Source: Brugia malayi
Taxonomy: Eukaryota > Nematoda > Chromadorea > Rhabditida > Onchocercidae
NCBI RefSeq assembly: GCF_000002995.4
Contig: NW_025062477.1
Coordinates: 11,752,649-11,816,648, forward strand
Direction: 5' to 3'
DNA length: 64,000 nucleotides
The notes under the pieces are model-generated. The model saw only the letters and a list, made by a program, of their open reading frames with translations. It made no database searches and had not been told where the DNA came from. A program made the translations under genes and the position numbers. Shown here piece by piece: positions 1 through 11,447 of the stretch (within the stretch, counting starts at the first letter, position 1; the number at the start of each line of letters is the position of its first letter).

Positions 1-2443
1 TTGAATAAGTGTCATTTTTTTATCCAAAATATCAGCCATTTCATTATATAATTCATCAACACAGCTATAGCCTTGATCTTCCCATGAAAATTCCTTAAAA
101 AAAATTGATAATTTTGAAAAAAAAAAAAAACGGATTTCTGAAATTTTTAAATTTAATTTTTGTAAGTTCAAAAAATACAATAGAAAAAATTAGTTGATAA
201 ATAAAAATACTACGTTAAAATTAAAAAATAAGTATCAAATGGAATAAAATTGAAATTTGAAATCACAAAAAAAAGTTCAAATTCACATTTTATAATTTTA
301 GAAATCATGAAAAAAGATGATTAACTAATAAATAATACATTTCATAAAAAAGAATTATCAGTTGAAATGACTTATTTTAGGAAAATTAAATTTGCAGATA
401 TGTAAATTTAAAAAAAAAAAAAACTTAATATCTATTCATTTAGCATTAAATGAATTTTATTTTTTATTTAAATTAAACATTTCATTAAAAAAAAATTTTT
501 TTTTTTATATTTAAAAATTACTAACGTGAATTTTATGTGTTCGAGTAAAAGCATCTTCTGCACATTGAGCAAAATCAACGTAACCAAAATGATTATTAAA
601 CGTATATAACGTTGAAATATTGTTATCAGATATTATGGAATTTTCCATCGAATTTTTTTTCATACAATTATTTTTCAATCTATTTTCTGCTATTAATATT
701 TCCTCGCTTTTAACTAAAAAAATAAATAATAATTAAATAATTAGCAAATGAAATATAAATCAAAAATTATTCAACAATAATCACATAGAAAAGAAAACAA
801 AAAAAAAAAAAAAAAAAAAGAGAAACAATTTTTAATTTATAAATTTTACCAGAATTTGTAGATTTGATTTCATCGCAATCGTTTTGCACTTTCAAAAAAT
901 CCATTTGCATTTTAGCCTCGTCATCTGTTTGCTTTACATCATTATTTAATTGTGATTTTTTCAACTGTTCCATATATCCCAGTAATACCTCAATCTTACA
1001 ATCATCATTATCAGTGCTATCACCGCCACTATCAACACCACCATCACCGCCACCATCACCGCTACTACTATTTCCAATCCATTTTTTTTGGTCGTTTATT
1101 ACCTTGAGTGAACTGAAATTTAATAATTTAATTTAAACAATGATAAATTAATAAATGTATTACTGATTTTTCTTTTTCCCTTTTTTTTTTTTTTGAAAAA
1201 CATTTAATTATTTATTATGATTGTATTGTTGTAATAATAACTGATAATTAATAGTAATAATGATAATTAATAATAAAAATAACAATAACAACAACAGTAA
1301 CAATAATAATAATAATTAACAACAATAGCAATAATTAAAATAATAATAATAAAGGTACAGATAATTTTAATATATATTAATTTTAAAATATTACATAATT
1401 AATTAATATATGTAATTATAAAAAGAACAAAAATATTTTGTGTTCTAAAAAAAAAATTAAGAAAAAAAAAAGCTAATAATTATAATAAATTATAAATTTC
1501 TATACAAACCTTTCATTTGAATATTTGATATCATTTCCTAGAATAAATGAGCATAATACATGAGTTTGTGCTAATACAATTGATGCTTGAACTAATTCAG
1601 ATAAACACCAATTTGCTGGCGAACAACATTTTATAAGCATCTGCAAAAAGAAAAAAAAAAAAAAATTTAATTTTATAAAATAAATTTGAAAATGTTCAAA
1701 TAATAGCAATTATTTGTATTTGTTTATGCTATTAATTAATTTCCATTTATCTAAAGCTCTGATAATCAATATTTTAATTTATTTGTCATAATTATGCATG
1801 TATATATTTAGGTATCTTAGGTATATAAAATAATTTCAAATTAATTAATGCAATAATTATAATAATTTAATTGAATGTAGTATGTATTAATTAAAATAAC
1901 TATAATATTAACATTAGAATAAGTATATTATTTCCATCTTAACATAATATATATTAAAATTATTAAAAGCTTACCTACAATAATGTAAATAATTTAATTA
2001 TTTGTAAAGATTATTAATTTAATTAATTCATTTGCAAAAAAGACATATATGTATAATTTAAAATTAATTAAATAAACAAACATACGGCCAAATGATCAAC
2101 ATTTGTTGACCATGGTTGATGAGCTAAGATTGTATTTAATACATCAATATTTTGAATTTTTTCCGAAGCATACGATAATCCTTTCAACCATTCACTCTTT
2201 CCACCAGTACGTTCAAATTCACGTCCGTGTAAATCCATTAAGAAATAACATCGATGTCTACTTGCAGCCTAATTTAAAAAAAAAAACAAAAAAACAAAAA
2301 AAGATTTTTTTTTTTTGAATTTAAAAACAAAATTTATAGCTTTAAAATGTTTCATTCTACAGCTATTCATTTTATTAAATTATCTAAAAATAAAACTAAA
2401 AGAAAGTCATTTGTAAAGGAAGAAAAAGTAATAAAAAATTTTT

Positions 2444-2474
<31 letters not shown>

Positions 2475-4352
2475 ATTCAATCACTGACAATTATTTCATA
2501 TGCTAATATTTTATAAAAATTATAAAATATTTAAATTTCAAAAAAATTTTTTTTCTTTCCAAATAATAATAATAATTTTTTAATGTTATATTTTATAATT
2601 ATATTCAGATTAATTAATTTGATGCAAAGGAAATTTAATTTTTTTTTTTTTTTTCAAAATTACCATTAATGCGATATAATGTCGCTCACATATTGCCATT
2701 GGACCGCTACCATAAAAAAGTTGCTCAATTGTTTGATAAAAAATAGTTCGATATTTTGGATGTAAACAAAGCCATCTGTAATTTAATAAATTAATATTAA
2801 ATTTTTTTTTAAAAAAAAAAGCTTTAAAAAGAACAGAAAAAAAGTTTTTTTTTTTTTAAAAAATATTTTTTAATCATTTCATATTAAATTTAAAAAATGT
2901 TATTTTTTCTATTTCAATATAATTCGCTTCTTTTTTTTTTTTTTCACTTATCAATTCATTTTCTTTTTCTTTTGCCTCTCTAAATAATTAAAATTAAAAA
3001 TATTAGACAATTATTTTATGGAAGAGAGAGAAGGAAGAAAGAGAGAGAAAGAGAAAAAAAGATAATAATTACAATAATTGTTATATATTTTTTAAATTTA
3101 TTTCTCTTTTCTACATTTTCTTTCATTTCAAATATACAGGTACAATAATTTCAATAATTACTTCATAAATTAAAGATTTATAAGTTTTTTTCTTTCTTTT
3201 TCCACCCTAAATAATTGAAATTAAAAATATTAGATAATTATTTTGTAGAAGAGAACAATTCCTCAAATTTTTAACTATTTAATTCAATTTTGAAATTATA
3301 ATACTCGTTTGCACCTCCCTCTTCCTCATTTTATTTATTTATTTTTTTTTTCTTAGGGAATTTTTATAAATAAATTTATTTCTATCTTATTAGCAGTTCC
3401 AAAATATACAGACGTAGAATTTTTGTTGGCTAATGTTAGCTAATACAAACTTGTTTTAATTTAGTTTTTGAAATAAGTAAATTGCTAAAGCTTTGCTTAA
3501 AAAATTAATACACTAAACAAATAAACAAGCAATTTTAACTGGTTTTTTCATATCATTATTTAAACAATTTATTACTATCAATGCTAATTTCAACAATTAT
3601 TTAAAGATTAGAAAGCACAATTTGTTTGTTATTATTGTATAGCTAAAATATTTGAAAGTTTACATTACTTCTAATATATAGCTAAAGTTAAATGATTGAT
3701 TACCTGTCTCAAAAAAAAAAAAAAAGAAAAAAGAAAAGAATTATTAATATTATCTGATAAATATAATTTAAATTGCTTGTTTACTAGCAAAATTTTATCA
3801 CATCTGTCGTATTCGAATTTCGAAATTATGCATCAATTTTTACATTTGTTGATTTAGAATTTAACCAATGTTTTTCATAAATAATAATTTGTTGTTCAGT
3901 AAATATACATGGAAATAATTAGTAATTAGCAAATTTAATAACAGTAATAGTGAGAATAATTTAATAAACAATTTAATAACAATAACAGCTGATGGTAATA
4001 ATGATTAATAATAATAATAATTGATAATAGTAAAAATGACAATAATAATAATAATAATAATAATAGTAATAATAATAAATAATGAAAGATGAAATGAGCA
4101 TAATAATATTTATCATAATTGTCAACTTGTCACTTCACATTTGCTTGCAATTGTTTTTATGACAATATGTGACAACAAATCGTGAATATTAATTGACAAC
4201 AATTGCTACTACAATTATGAAACAATGATTTATTTGTTTGTTTTTTCGAAAATTAATTTTATATTACTCTTTTAAATTTAAATAAAAGTAGAGAGAAAGA
4301 GAGAGAGGGAAAGGGAAAACATAAAGATTTGATTCCATATTTTATCTTTCTT

Positions 4353-4391
<39 letters not shown>

Positions 4392-6574
4392 AATTAAACT
4401 TATCACTGTTTAGCGATTATAAATATACCTCTTTTCTCTTTTATGTTACAATTAACCCGATAAAATTTCAAAAGAATTAGGCCATAATTAATGGTTCTTA
4501 ACAATTAATTAATGAATTTCTTAGTTATTGGAATGAATAATTTTCAGTAACAAAAAAGTTTAATAAATTCATATTTTTCCCTATTAGGAAAAAAAGAGGT
4601 AAAAAGGAAAATTATGTTTATAAAATAAGTTTTTAAAAAGATTTTTCTTCCTTTTTAAATATATTTTAAAAAAAAAAAAAGAATTTTTTCAACGTACATA
4701 TAGAAAATAATGAAATCCAAATTTTAATTATTTAATTAAGTAATAGTAAATAAGTCCTGAATAAGTAAGTAATATGAGTTTTAAATAAGTAATGGTAAAT
4801 AATAATAATGGATGTAAAAAATGAGTTTTTTGAATAAGTAAAATGAATAAAATATAAAAAAAGACAAGTAAATGATAGTAAATGAATTTTAAATAAATGA
4901 TAGACAAATTAATTTTAAGCATATTACACTTGGATTTTTATAAAATTGATTTAATTTCATAAATAAGTTCCGAAATGAAACTATGCAAAAATCTTTTATA
5001 ATCTTATAACTTATCAATTATGTCCCAAAATATTGCATAAAATGAAAATGACAAAAAAAAAAAAAGAAATGAAATGATTCTTTTGTTTGCAACAAAAATG
5101 CGATCATTTAAAAAAAAAAAAAAAAAAAAAACAATAGCAATAAATTTTGTATCGGATGAAAAAAAAAAAAAAAAATGTCAAAGTCATTAAAAGGTAAACA
5201 TTTTGCAGACGAGAAACAATCATTAATATTTCCTATTTACTGTTTGACCTTTGACTTCTTCCAGTGTAATAATTTTTTTCAATAGTACTAATCATTTCAA
5301 ATCATTATTCATCATAAATTTTAAATCATTATTAAAAAATTACTTTTAAAATTTAATAAAAAAAAAAAAAAAAACAAGTTGAACAATTGTTTAAAATACT
5401 GAAAATTTTTGATACTATTATGAATATTCGTATATCCATTTTTTTTAATTAAAAAAAATTTTTTTTTTCTAAAAAAAAATGATTCAACAATTTGGTAGAA
5501 AAACAAATTCATCAATCATTGTTGACTTATAGACCGATTTTTTAATCCTATATATGAAAGAAAAAAAGAAAACATTACTTTCACTTGAAATAAAAAAAAA
5601 AAAGTGACACTCAATCAGTTTTTTTTTTTTTGTTAAACAAGAAAAGAATGAAAAAAGAAAAATAAATAAAATTTTCCTTATCATTAGCTAAGAAAAAAAA
5701 AGGTGATAAGCACAATCAGAATATAAAAATGATAAGCACAATCAGAATACAAATATAAATAATTGTATAAATTTTCATTCGTTTTTTCATCCTTTTTTCT
5801 TTTTTAATATTTATTTTATGATTTTTTCCTAAATTTTTAAATTAAAAATTAATAATTTTATTATTGGAAATGATAAAATTAATGAATAGTAATTAACATT
5901 TATTACTCTTTGTAAATGTTAAAATAATTTGATAGTAATGAGAAATATCGTACTAAATTATAGGTTAAATTGGTAGTAAATTATATAATATTGGAATCCT
6001 ATATTAACTTCAGGAAAAAAAAAAAAAAAAACAATGAAAAGATTAATATGGAATAGAAATATCATATTAAAATATATAAAATATCAGTTAAATTGTTAAA
6101 TTATACTCGAATCGTATATTAATTCCAGAAAGAAAAAAAAAAAAAAACGGAAAGATTAAACGGAAAGATTAATATGGAATCGTTCGCTTTTTTTTTTTGT
6201 TTTCTTTACTCAGTATTGGTTTTGAATTATGAAATTTAATACGAAATCGAATTATGAAATTTAATACGGTAGAAAGGGAAGAAATAATCTGATTAAAAAA
6301 AATTTTTTAAATTTTCATTTTCTGTTCTTTCTGCTATTTATATCTAAAATATTTTAACGAATATTTGTTACTTTTTTCTTTTCTTTTTTGCTTTATCATT
6401 CATTTTGAATAAGCATAAAAGTGAAATGAAATGAAAATATTTGTTAAAAAAAAAAGCAAAAAAAAAAAAAAAAGAAAGAAAAATAAAATAAACAAACTTA
6501 TCAAATGGTATCCAAACATCTGGTAAATAAATGAAACATGTATGTTTGCAATCATTGCTATCTTCTGAAGTCAT
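1..6574 (-). CDS. SESN: Sestrin, 3'-truncated by the window edge
   Basis: Sestrins are stress-induced cytosolic regulators that reduce alkyl hydroperoxides and, by binding GATOR2, restrain TORC1 when leucine is low. Seven exons join in phase: 6498-6574, 2664-2775, 2086-2268, 1510-1640, 850-1112, 526-713 and 1-93, giving 349 residues so far. Hallmarks are WLCLHPKYRTIF (res 27-38), the redox block MAASRHRCYFLMDLH (63-77, Cys70), LAHQPW, CCSPANW followed by SELVQA, and SWEDQGYS near the window edge. An acidic Gly/Asp-rich loop follows at about 180-200. The start ATG at 6574 has an in-frame TAA six bases upstream and a TTTCAG acceptor 15 bases upstream. Intron 1 is 3.7 kb; its phase (AA|A, Lys26) fits exactly. 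The N-terminus is shorter than in vertebrate sestrins. The Tyr two residues after the redox Cys in vertebrates is Phe here. The family call is firm; the first exon is supported by phase and fit rather than by strong homology. Confidence 0.92.
2982..3256. repeat. Local direct repeat in sestrin intron 1
   Basis: A stretch of about 45 bases containing AAATAATT, AATTAAAAATATTAGA and AATTATTTT followed by GAAGAGA occurs at about 2982-3030 and again at about 3207-3256, both preceded by a TTTCTTTTTC-like run. It is probably a small segmental duplication in low-complexity intron DNA. Confidence 0.6.
4289..4389. repeat. (GA)n and (CT)n microsatellites in inverted orientation
   Basis: A purine run rich in GAGA (about 4291-4316) is followed about 30 bases later by a TCTTTC/(CT)n run (about 4346-4389). 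The two are complementary in orientation, so single strands could fold into a hairpin. It lies inside sestrin intron 1. Confidence 0.8.
5704..5755. repeat. Tandem duplication of a ~26-bp unit
   Basis: GATAAGCACAATCAGAATA occurs twice back to back, at about 5705 and 5731, inside sestrin intron 1. Confidence 0.85.
5989..6180. repeat. Direct repeat of ~70 bp with an A-tract
   Basis: Two copies, at about 5990-6050 and about 6112-6178, share the order TCCTATATTAA / TCGTATATTAA, CAGGAAAA / CAGAAAGAAA, a run of A, then GATTAATATGGAAT. The second copy also carries a short tandem duplication of CGGAAAGATTAA. Confidence 0.7.
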
Positions 6575-6589
6575 AATTTATGCAAATAG

Positions 6590-6600
6590 CTGAAATTAAA
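6590..6600 (-). promoter_or_regulatory. Candidate trans-splice (SL) acceptor of the sestrin gene
   Basis: On the minus strand TTTAATTTCAG ends at 6590, 15 bases before the sestrin ATG. A T-rich AG acceptor this close to a start codon, with no coding upstream, is typical of nematode spliced-leader addition. It could instead be the acceptor of a cis intron in the 5' UTR. Confidence 0.45.
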
Positions 6601-7304
6601 ACTTTTATAATCTTTTTTCTTTTGAATCATTATTTACTTCATAATTCTTAATTTTTTTTAAAATCATTATTTGCTTAATAATATTCCTAATTTTATTTAC
6701 TTATCAATTTATTCGATCATTACGATTTTCATTCTTTTCTTTTTTTTTTTTTTTTTTTTTTTTGCTCTTTATATCAAATTTTTAATTTGAAAATAATTCA
6801 AAAAATAATATCAATTAGCTATGAAAATAAGAAAATAGATCATTGATATTAATTCTAAAATTCTTTAATTAATTTTACACTTTATCATATAAGTTAGCTA
6901 CTAAATACGATAAGTATTATAACTTTTAAAATGTAAAACTATTTTGACAGCAATTCTCGAGAAGAGATTATTTCACATTGCTAAAATTATTTGAAGGATT
7001 TAATTTAATTTATTTATCATTCAATCTACATTGTCAACAAATTATAGATTGGAATTATAAAATAAACAAAAAAAAAAAAAATTACTTATTGATTTCGATA
7101 AATTTACAAGCGATAGCTTTTTCCTCTTCTTTAACGAGTTCTTTATGCACTGGTTAAAACTGTAAAGTAATTCGTATCCAATGAATTTTGCTTGTTTGTT
7201 TGTTTGTTTATTTACTTTTTTACCACCAATTAATGCTTCCTAAAATAATGATAAAAGTTTTACAAGTTTTCTTTTTTTTTGTTCATTCGAAATTTCACAA
7301 AAGA

Positions 7305-7902
7305 AATTAAACGTATAATTTAAACGATTAACATACTTTATCGATGACATATAGTTATGCAAATGAAACATTAATGAATAATCAGATAAACAGGTAAACA
7401 GGTAAACAACAATAACTTAAATTAGTTTCTTTTTTTTTCTTTTTCATTAAAAGATAAAAGAAAGAAGAAAGCAAAAATTGCTTTTAAAAAATAGCTAATT
7501 ATAGATTTGATCAGTTTTTTCATTTTTTTTTTCTCTCTCTCTCCCTCCCTCTTCCCTGTAACTTCTAAATTTTCTTATAATAATAATTATCATACATCAT
7601 AATGAATATTTTTTCATTTATTAAAATACAAAATTGTAATATATGCAAAAAAAAAAAAAAAAAAAGAAAGAAAATTTTCCTTTTTTTAAATTCTGCATTT
7701 TTTCAAATCTTTCATTATCGAATATTATATAAAAGTCATAAAAAGTTATGGATGAAATTTAACATCGAATATTTTTCGACTTTTCGATTACAATTTGACA
7801 AATTTTAATCGATTTTTTTCATTTCCTTTAAAATCATTAATAGTACCTATTAATATGTAAATAAGTAAAAATTTTTTTGTGTAATAAAATGATTTTTTTT
7901 TT
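7305..7902 (+). repeat. Left arm of a ~0.6-kb imperfect inverted repeat
   Basis: The best-conserved core (about 7477-7902) reads in the same order as the reverse complement of 12413-12806: CTAATTATAGATTTGATCAG, a T/CT run, ATTTTCTTATAAT, ATAATTATCATACATCATAA, CAAAATTGTAATATATGCAA (left form), AAATTCTGCATTTTT, GTTATGGATGAAATTT, ATTTGACAAATTTTAATC, and GTAATAAAATGATTTTT (left form). Weaker similarity continues outward to ACGTATAATTTAA at about 7311. The identity of the element is unknown; it may be a dispersed noncoding repeat or a transposon remnant. Confidence 0.8.
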
Positions 7903-8639
7903 CAAATTTTTTTTTTTTTTTTGTTGATTAAAAAAAAAATAAAAGAAAGGAAAAAATTAATTCGATGAGATGAAACATCATCAAAAGCAATAGAAATAGC
8001 ACCAAATGATGAAAGAATAATTGATCATCAACTAATTTTTCTTTTTCTTCTTTCTTTTCTTTTTTTTTTTTTTTTGAAAATATATTTGTGAAGAATAATT
8101 ACTCCTTTCTTATATAATTATCAAAAATCTTTTCTCTTTTTTAAATTTACAAACAACTAAAATGTATTTGAATGAAAATTAACAATTGTAAATATTAAAT
8201 AACAATCTAAAAAATTAAGAAACAAAGAAAAAAATAAGATGAAAAGATGAATAAAAAAAAGAATGACAATAATGAATGATTAAATTTCATTTTATTATCT
8301 TTTAAAATATAGTAAACAATTTAGTTCAACTAATAATTTACTAAAAAAAAGAAAATATTTAAAAATTTTTTATATAAATTTTAAATGAATGAATTTGTAA
8401 GTGTAAATGATTTCCCTAGCATATCATTTTAAATTATTTCATCTTCATAATAAACAAACTTAATAATAAATAATTAAGAATTAGGTGAAAATTTTTGAAT
8501 AGAAAAAAATAAATTAATTAATAAACAAAAAGATTTCAAATTTATTTGTGAACTCAAAACTAACAATCATTCGAGCAAAAGCACATGACGCTTTTCCCCG
8601 TATTACTACTATTTATTTCCATTCTATATGACCAATTCA

Positions 8640-8664
8640 TTCTCTCTCTCTCTCTCTCTCTCTC
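8640..8664. repeat. (TC)n microsatellite
   Basis: About 12 uninterrupted TC units, followed by further pyrimidine-rich sequence to about 8725. Confidence 0.95.
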
Positions 8665-8845
8665 CGTCTATGCCCCTCTACCTCTTTCTCTTTCTCTCTT
8701 CCTCTCCATCTTTCTCTCTCTATTCTGTCAAAAACTTAGCAATCAAAATTTTACCACTTTTTCTCTACTCATTTTTCCTTTATCTCATTTCCTATTCCTA
8801 AATGAAAAGAATGAAATTAAGTAGGTGATGAATAGCATGAGACAC

Positions 8846-8977
8846 AGAGAGAGAGAGAGACAGGGAGAGCAAGGGACAAGGAGAGAGAGAGAGAGAGACA
8901 AAGCGAGAACATTTGTATGTATATGTATGGATGTGTATGTGTGTGTATGATTGTGTGTGTGTGTGCGTATGTATGTA
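8846..8977. repeat. (GA)n then (TG)n microsatellites
   Basis: GA runs at about 8846-8860 and 8880-8898 are followed by an imperfect TATG/TG run at about 8915-8980. The GA runs are complementary to the TC run 200 bases to the left. Short open frames across this stretch are low-complexity artefacts. Confidence 0.9.
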
Positions 8978-9149
8978 TGTCTAAGGGAAGGGATGATTTT
9001 TGATGTCTTAGATTCTTTTTGTAGTAGCGAAAAATAAATTTCGAAATTCCAAAAATTTTTTGCAGCAAACTAGTGCAATGGGATGATATATTGATTTGCA
9101 GTGGTGATAGTGATAAATGATAAGGAAAGGAATAGAATGGTTGTTAGAA

Positions 9150-10396
9150 GTGTCATTATCATTACTATCATTATCATTGCTATCATTATCATTACTATCA
9201 TTATCATTACTATCATTATCATTGCTATCATTATCATTACTATCATTATCATTACTATCATTATCATTGCTATCATTATCATTACTATTATTATCATTAC
9301 TATCATTATCATTACTATTATTATCATTACTATCATTATCATTACTATCATTATCATTACTATCATTATCATTACTATTATTATCATTACTATCATTATC
9401 ATTACTATCATTATCATTACTATCATTATCATTACTATTATTATCATTACTATTATTATCATTACTATCATTATCATTACTATTATTATCATTACTATCA
9501 TTATCATTACTATCATTATCATTACTATCATTATCATTACTATCATTATCATTATCATTACTATCATTATCATTACTATTATTATCATTACTATCATTAT
9601 CATTACTATCATTATCATTACTATTATTATCATTACTATCATTATCATTACTATCATTATCATTACTATCATTATCATTACTATCATTATCATTACTATT
9701 ATTATCATTACTATCATTATCATTACTATCATTATCATTACTATCATTATCATTACTATCATTATCATTACTATCATTATCATTACTATCATTATCATTA
9801 CTATTATTATCATTACTATCATTATCATTACTATCATTATCATTACTATTATTATCATTACTATCATTATCATTGCTATTATTATCATTACTATCATTAT
9901 CATCACTATTATTATCATTACTATCATTATCATTGCTATTGTTATCATTATCATTACTATTACTATCATTATCATTACTATTATTATCATTACTATCATT
10001 ATCATTACTATCATTATCATTACTATCATTATCATTACTATCATTATCATTACTATCATTATCATTACTATTATTATCATTACTATCATTATCATTACTA
10101 TTATTATCATTACTATCATTATCATTGCTATCATCATTACTATCATTATCATTACTATCATTATCATTACTATCATTATCATTACTATCATTATCATTAC
10201 TATTATTATCATTACTATCATTATCATTGCTATTATTATCATTACTATCATTATCATCGCTATTATTATCATTACTATCATTATCATTGCTATTGTTATC
10301 ATTATCATTACTATTACTATCATTATCATTGCTATTGTTATCATTATCATTACTATTACTATCATTATCATTGCTATTATTATCATTACTATTATT
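9150..10396. repeat. 15-bp minisatellite, about 80 units
   Basis: The unit on the plus strand is ATTATCATTACTATC, repeated with single-base variation (ACTATC/ACTATT/GCTATC) and a few length slips (for example near 9545, 9950 and 10130). Because 15 is divisible by three and four of the six reading frames lack stops, the array creates open frames of roughly 440-470 codons on both strands (an Asn-Asp-Ser polypeptide and a Met/Ile one on the minus strand; Ile/Thr and Leu/Ser ones on the plus strand). None has flanking exons or a recognised domain, so the array is annotated as repeat DNA. Each canonical unit carries TGATAA and TGATAG on the minus strand, both matching the GATA-factor consensus WGATAR. 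Confidence 0.97.
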
Positions 10397-10612
10397 ATTA
10401 TTATTTATTATCATCATTAATTGTCATTATTATTATTTATTAGTTGTTAATTATTAATTATATCGAAGTAACAAATTCATTTTTTACGTGCATGTATTGA
10501 ACGGTACATACTTGAATTGTTATTGAAAAAAAGTTTATGATAGACACAGAGGTGTATGAAGAAAGATGCATGGTACACACACGTATATTGGGAAAAGTGT
10601 ACGATACAGACG

Positions 10613-11447
10613 TGTATTGAGGAGAGTACTTACTGTACACACGTGTATTGAGGAGAGTACTTACTGTACACACGTGTATTGAGGAGAGTACTTACTGTAC
10701 ACACGTGTATTGAGGAGAGCACTGCACTGTACACGTGTATTGAGGAGAGTACTTACTGTACACACGTGTATTGAGGAGAGTACTTACTGTACACACGTGT
10801 ATTGAGGAGAGTACTTACTGTACACACGTGTATTGAGGAGAGTACTTACTGTACACACGTGTATTGAGGAGAGTACTTACTGTACACACGTGTATTGAGG
10901 AGAGTACTTACTGTACACACGTGTATTGAGGAGAGTACTTACTGTACACACGTGTATTGAGGAGAGTACTTACTGTACACACGTGTATTGAGGAGAGTAC
11001 TTACTGTACACACGTGTATTGAGGAGAGTACTTACTGTACACACGTGTATTGAGGAGAGTACTTACTGTACACACGTGTATTGAGGAGAGTACTTACTGT
11101 ACACACGTGTATTGAGGAGAGTACTTACTGTACACACGTGTATTGAGGAGAGTACTTACTGTACACACGTGTATTGAGGAGAGTACTTACTGTACACACG
11201 TGTATTGAGGAGAGTACTTACTGTACACACGTGTATTGAGGAGAGTACTTACTGTACACACGTGTATTGAGGAGAGTACTTACTGTACACACGTGTATTG
11301 AGGAGAGTACTTACTGTACACACGTGTATTGAGGAGAGTACTTACTGTACACACGTGTATTGAGGAGAGTACTTACTGTACACACGTGTATTGAGGAGAG
11401 TACTTACTGTACACACGTGTATTGAGGAGAGCACTGCACTGTACACG
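10613..11447. repeat. 31-bp tandem array, 27 units
   Basis: Unit starts (TGTATTGAGG) fall every 31 bases: three standard units (10613, 10644, 10675), one 30-bp variant (10706), 22 apparently identical standard units (10736 to 11417) and a second copy of the same variant (11418-11447). The standard unit contains the palindromic core ACACGTGT and the motif AGTACTTACTG; the variant has GCACTGCACTG instead. More diverged unit-like sequence lies at about 10495-10612 and 11448-11520. The uniform copies suggest recent expansion or homogenisation. Confidence 0.97.

Noticed and set aside
864..1136. Plus-strand open frame over 864-1136
   Set aside because: It is the complement of sestrin exon 5, which has clear family homology and phase support on the minus strand.
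9008..10457. Four overlapping open frames of 438-469 codons as protein-coding genes
   Set aside because: They are produced by a 15-bp tandem repeat that is stop-free in four frames; there is no domain, no exon structure and no codon preference.
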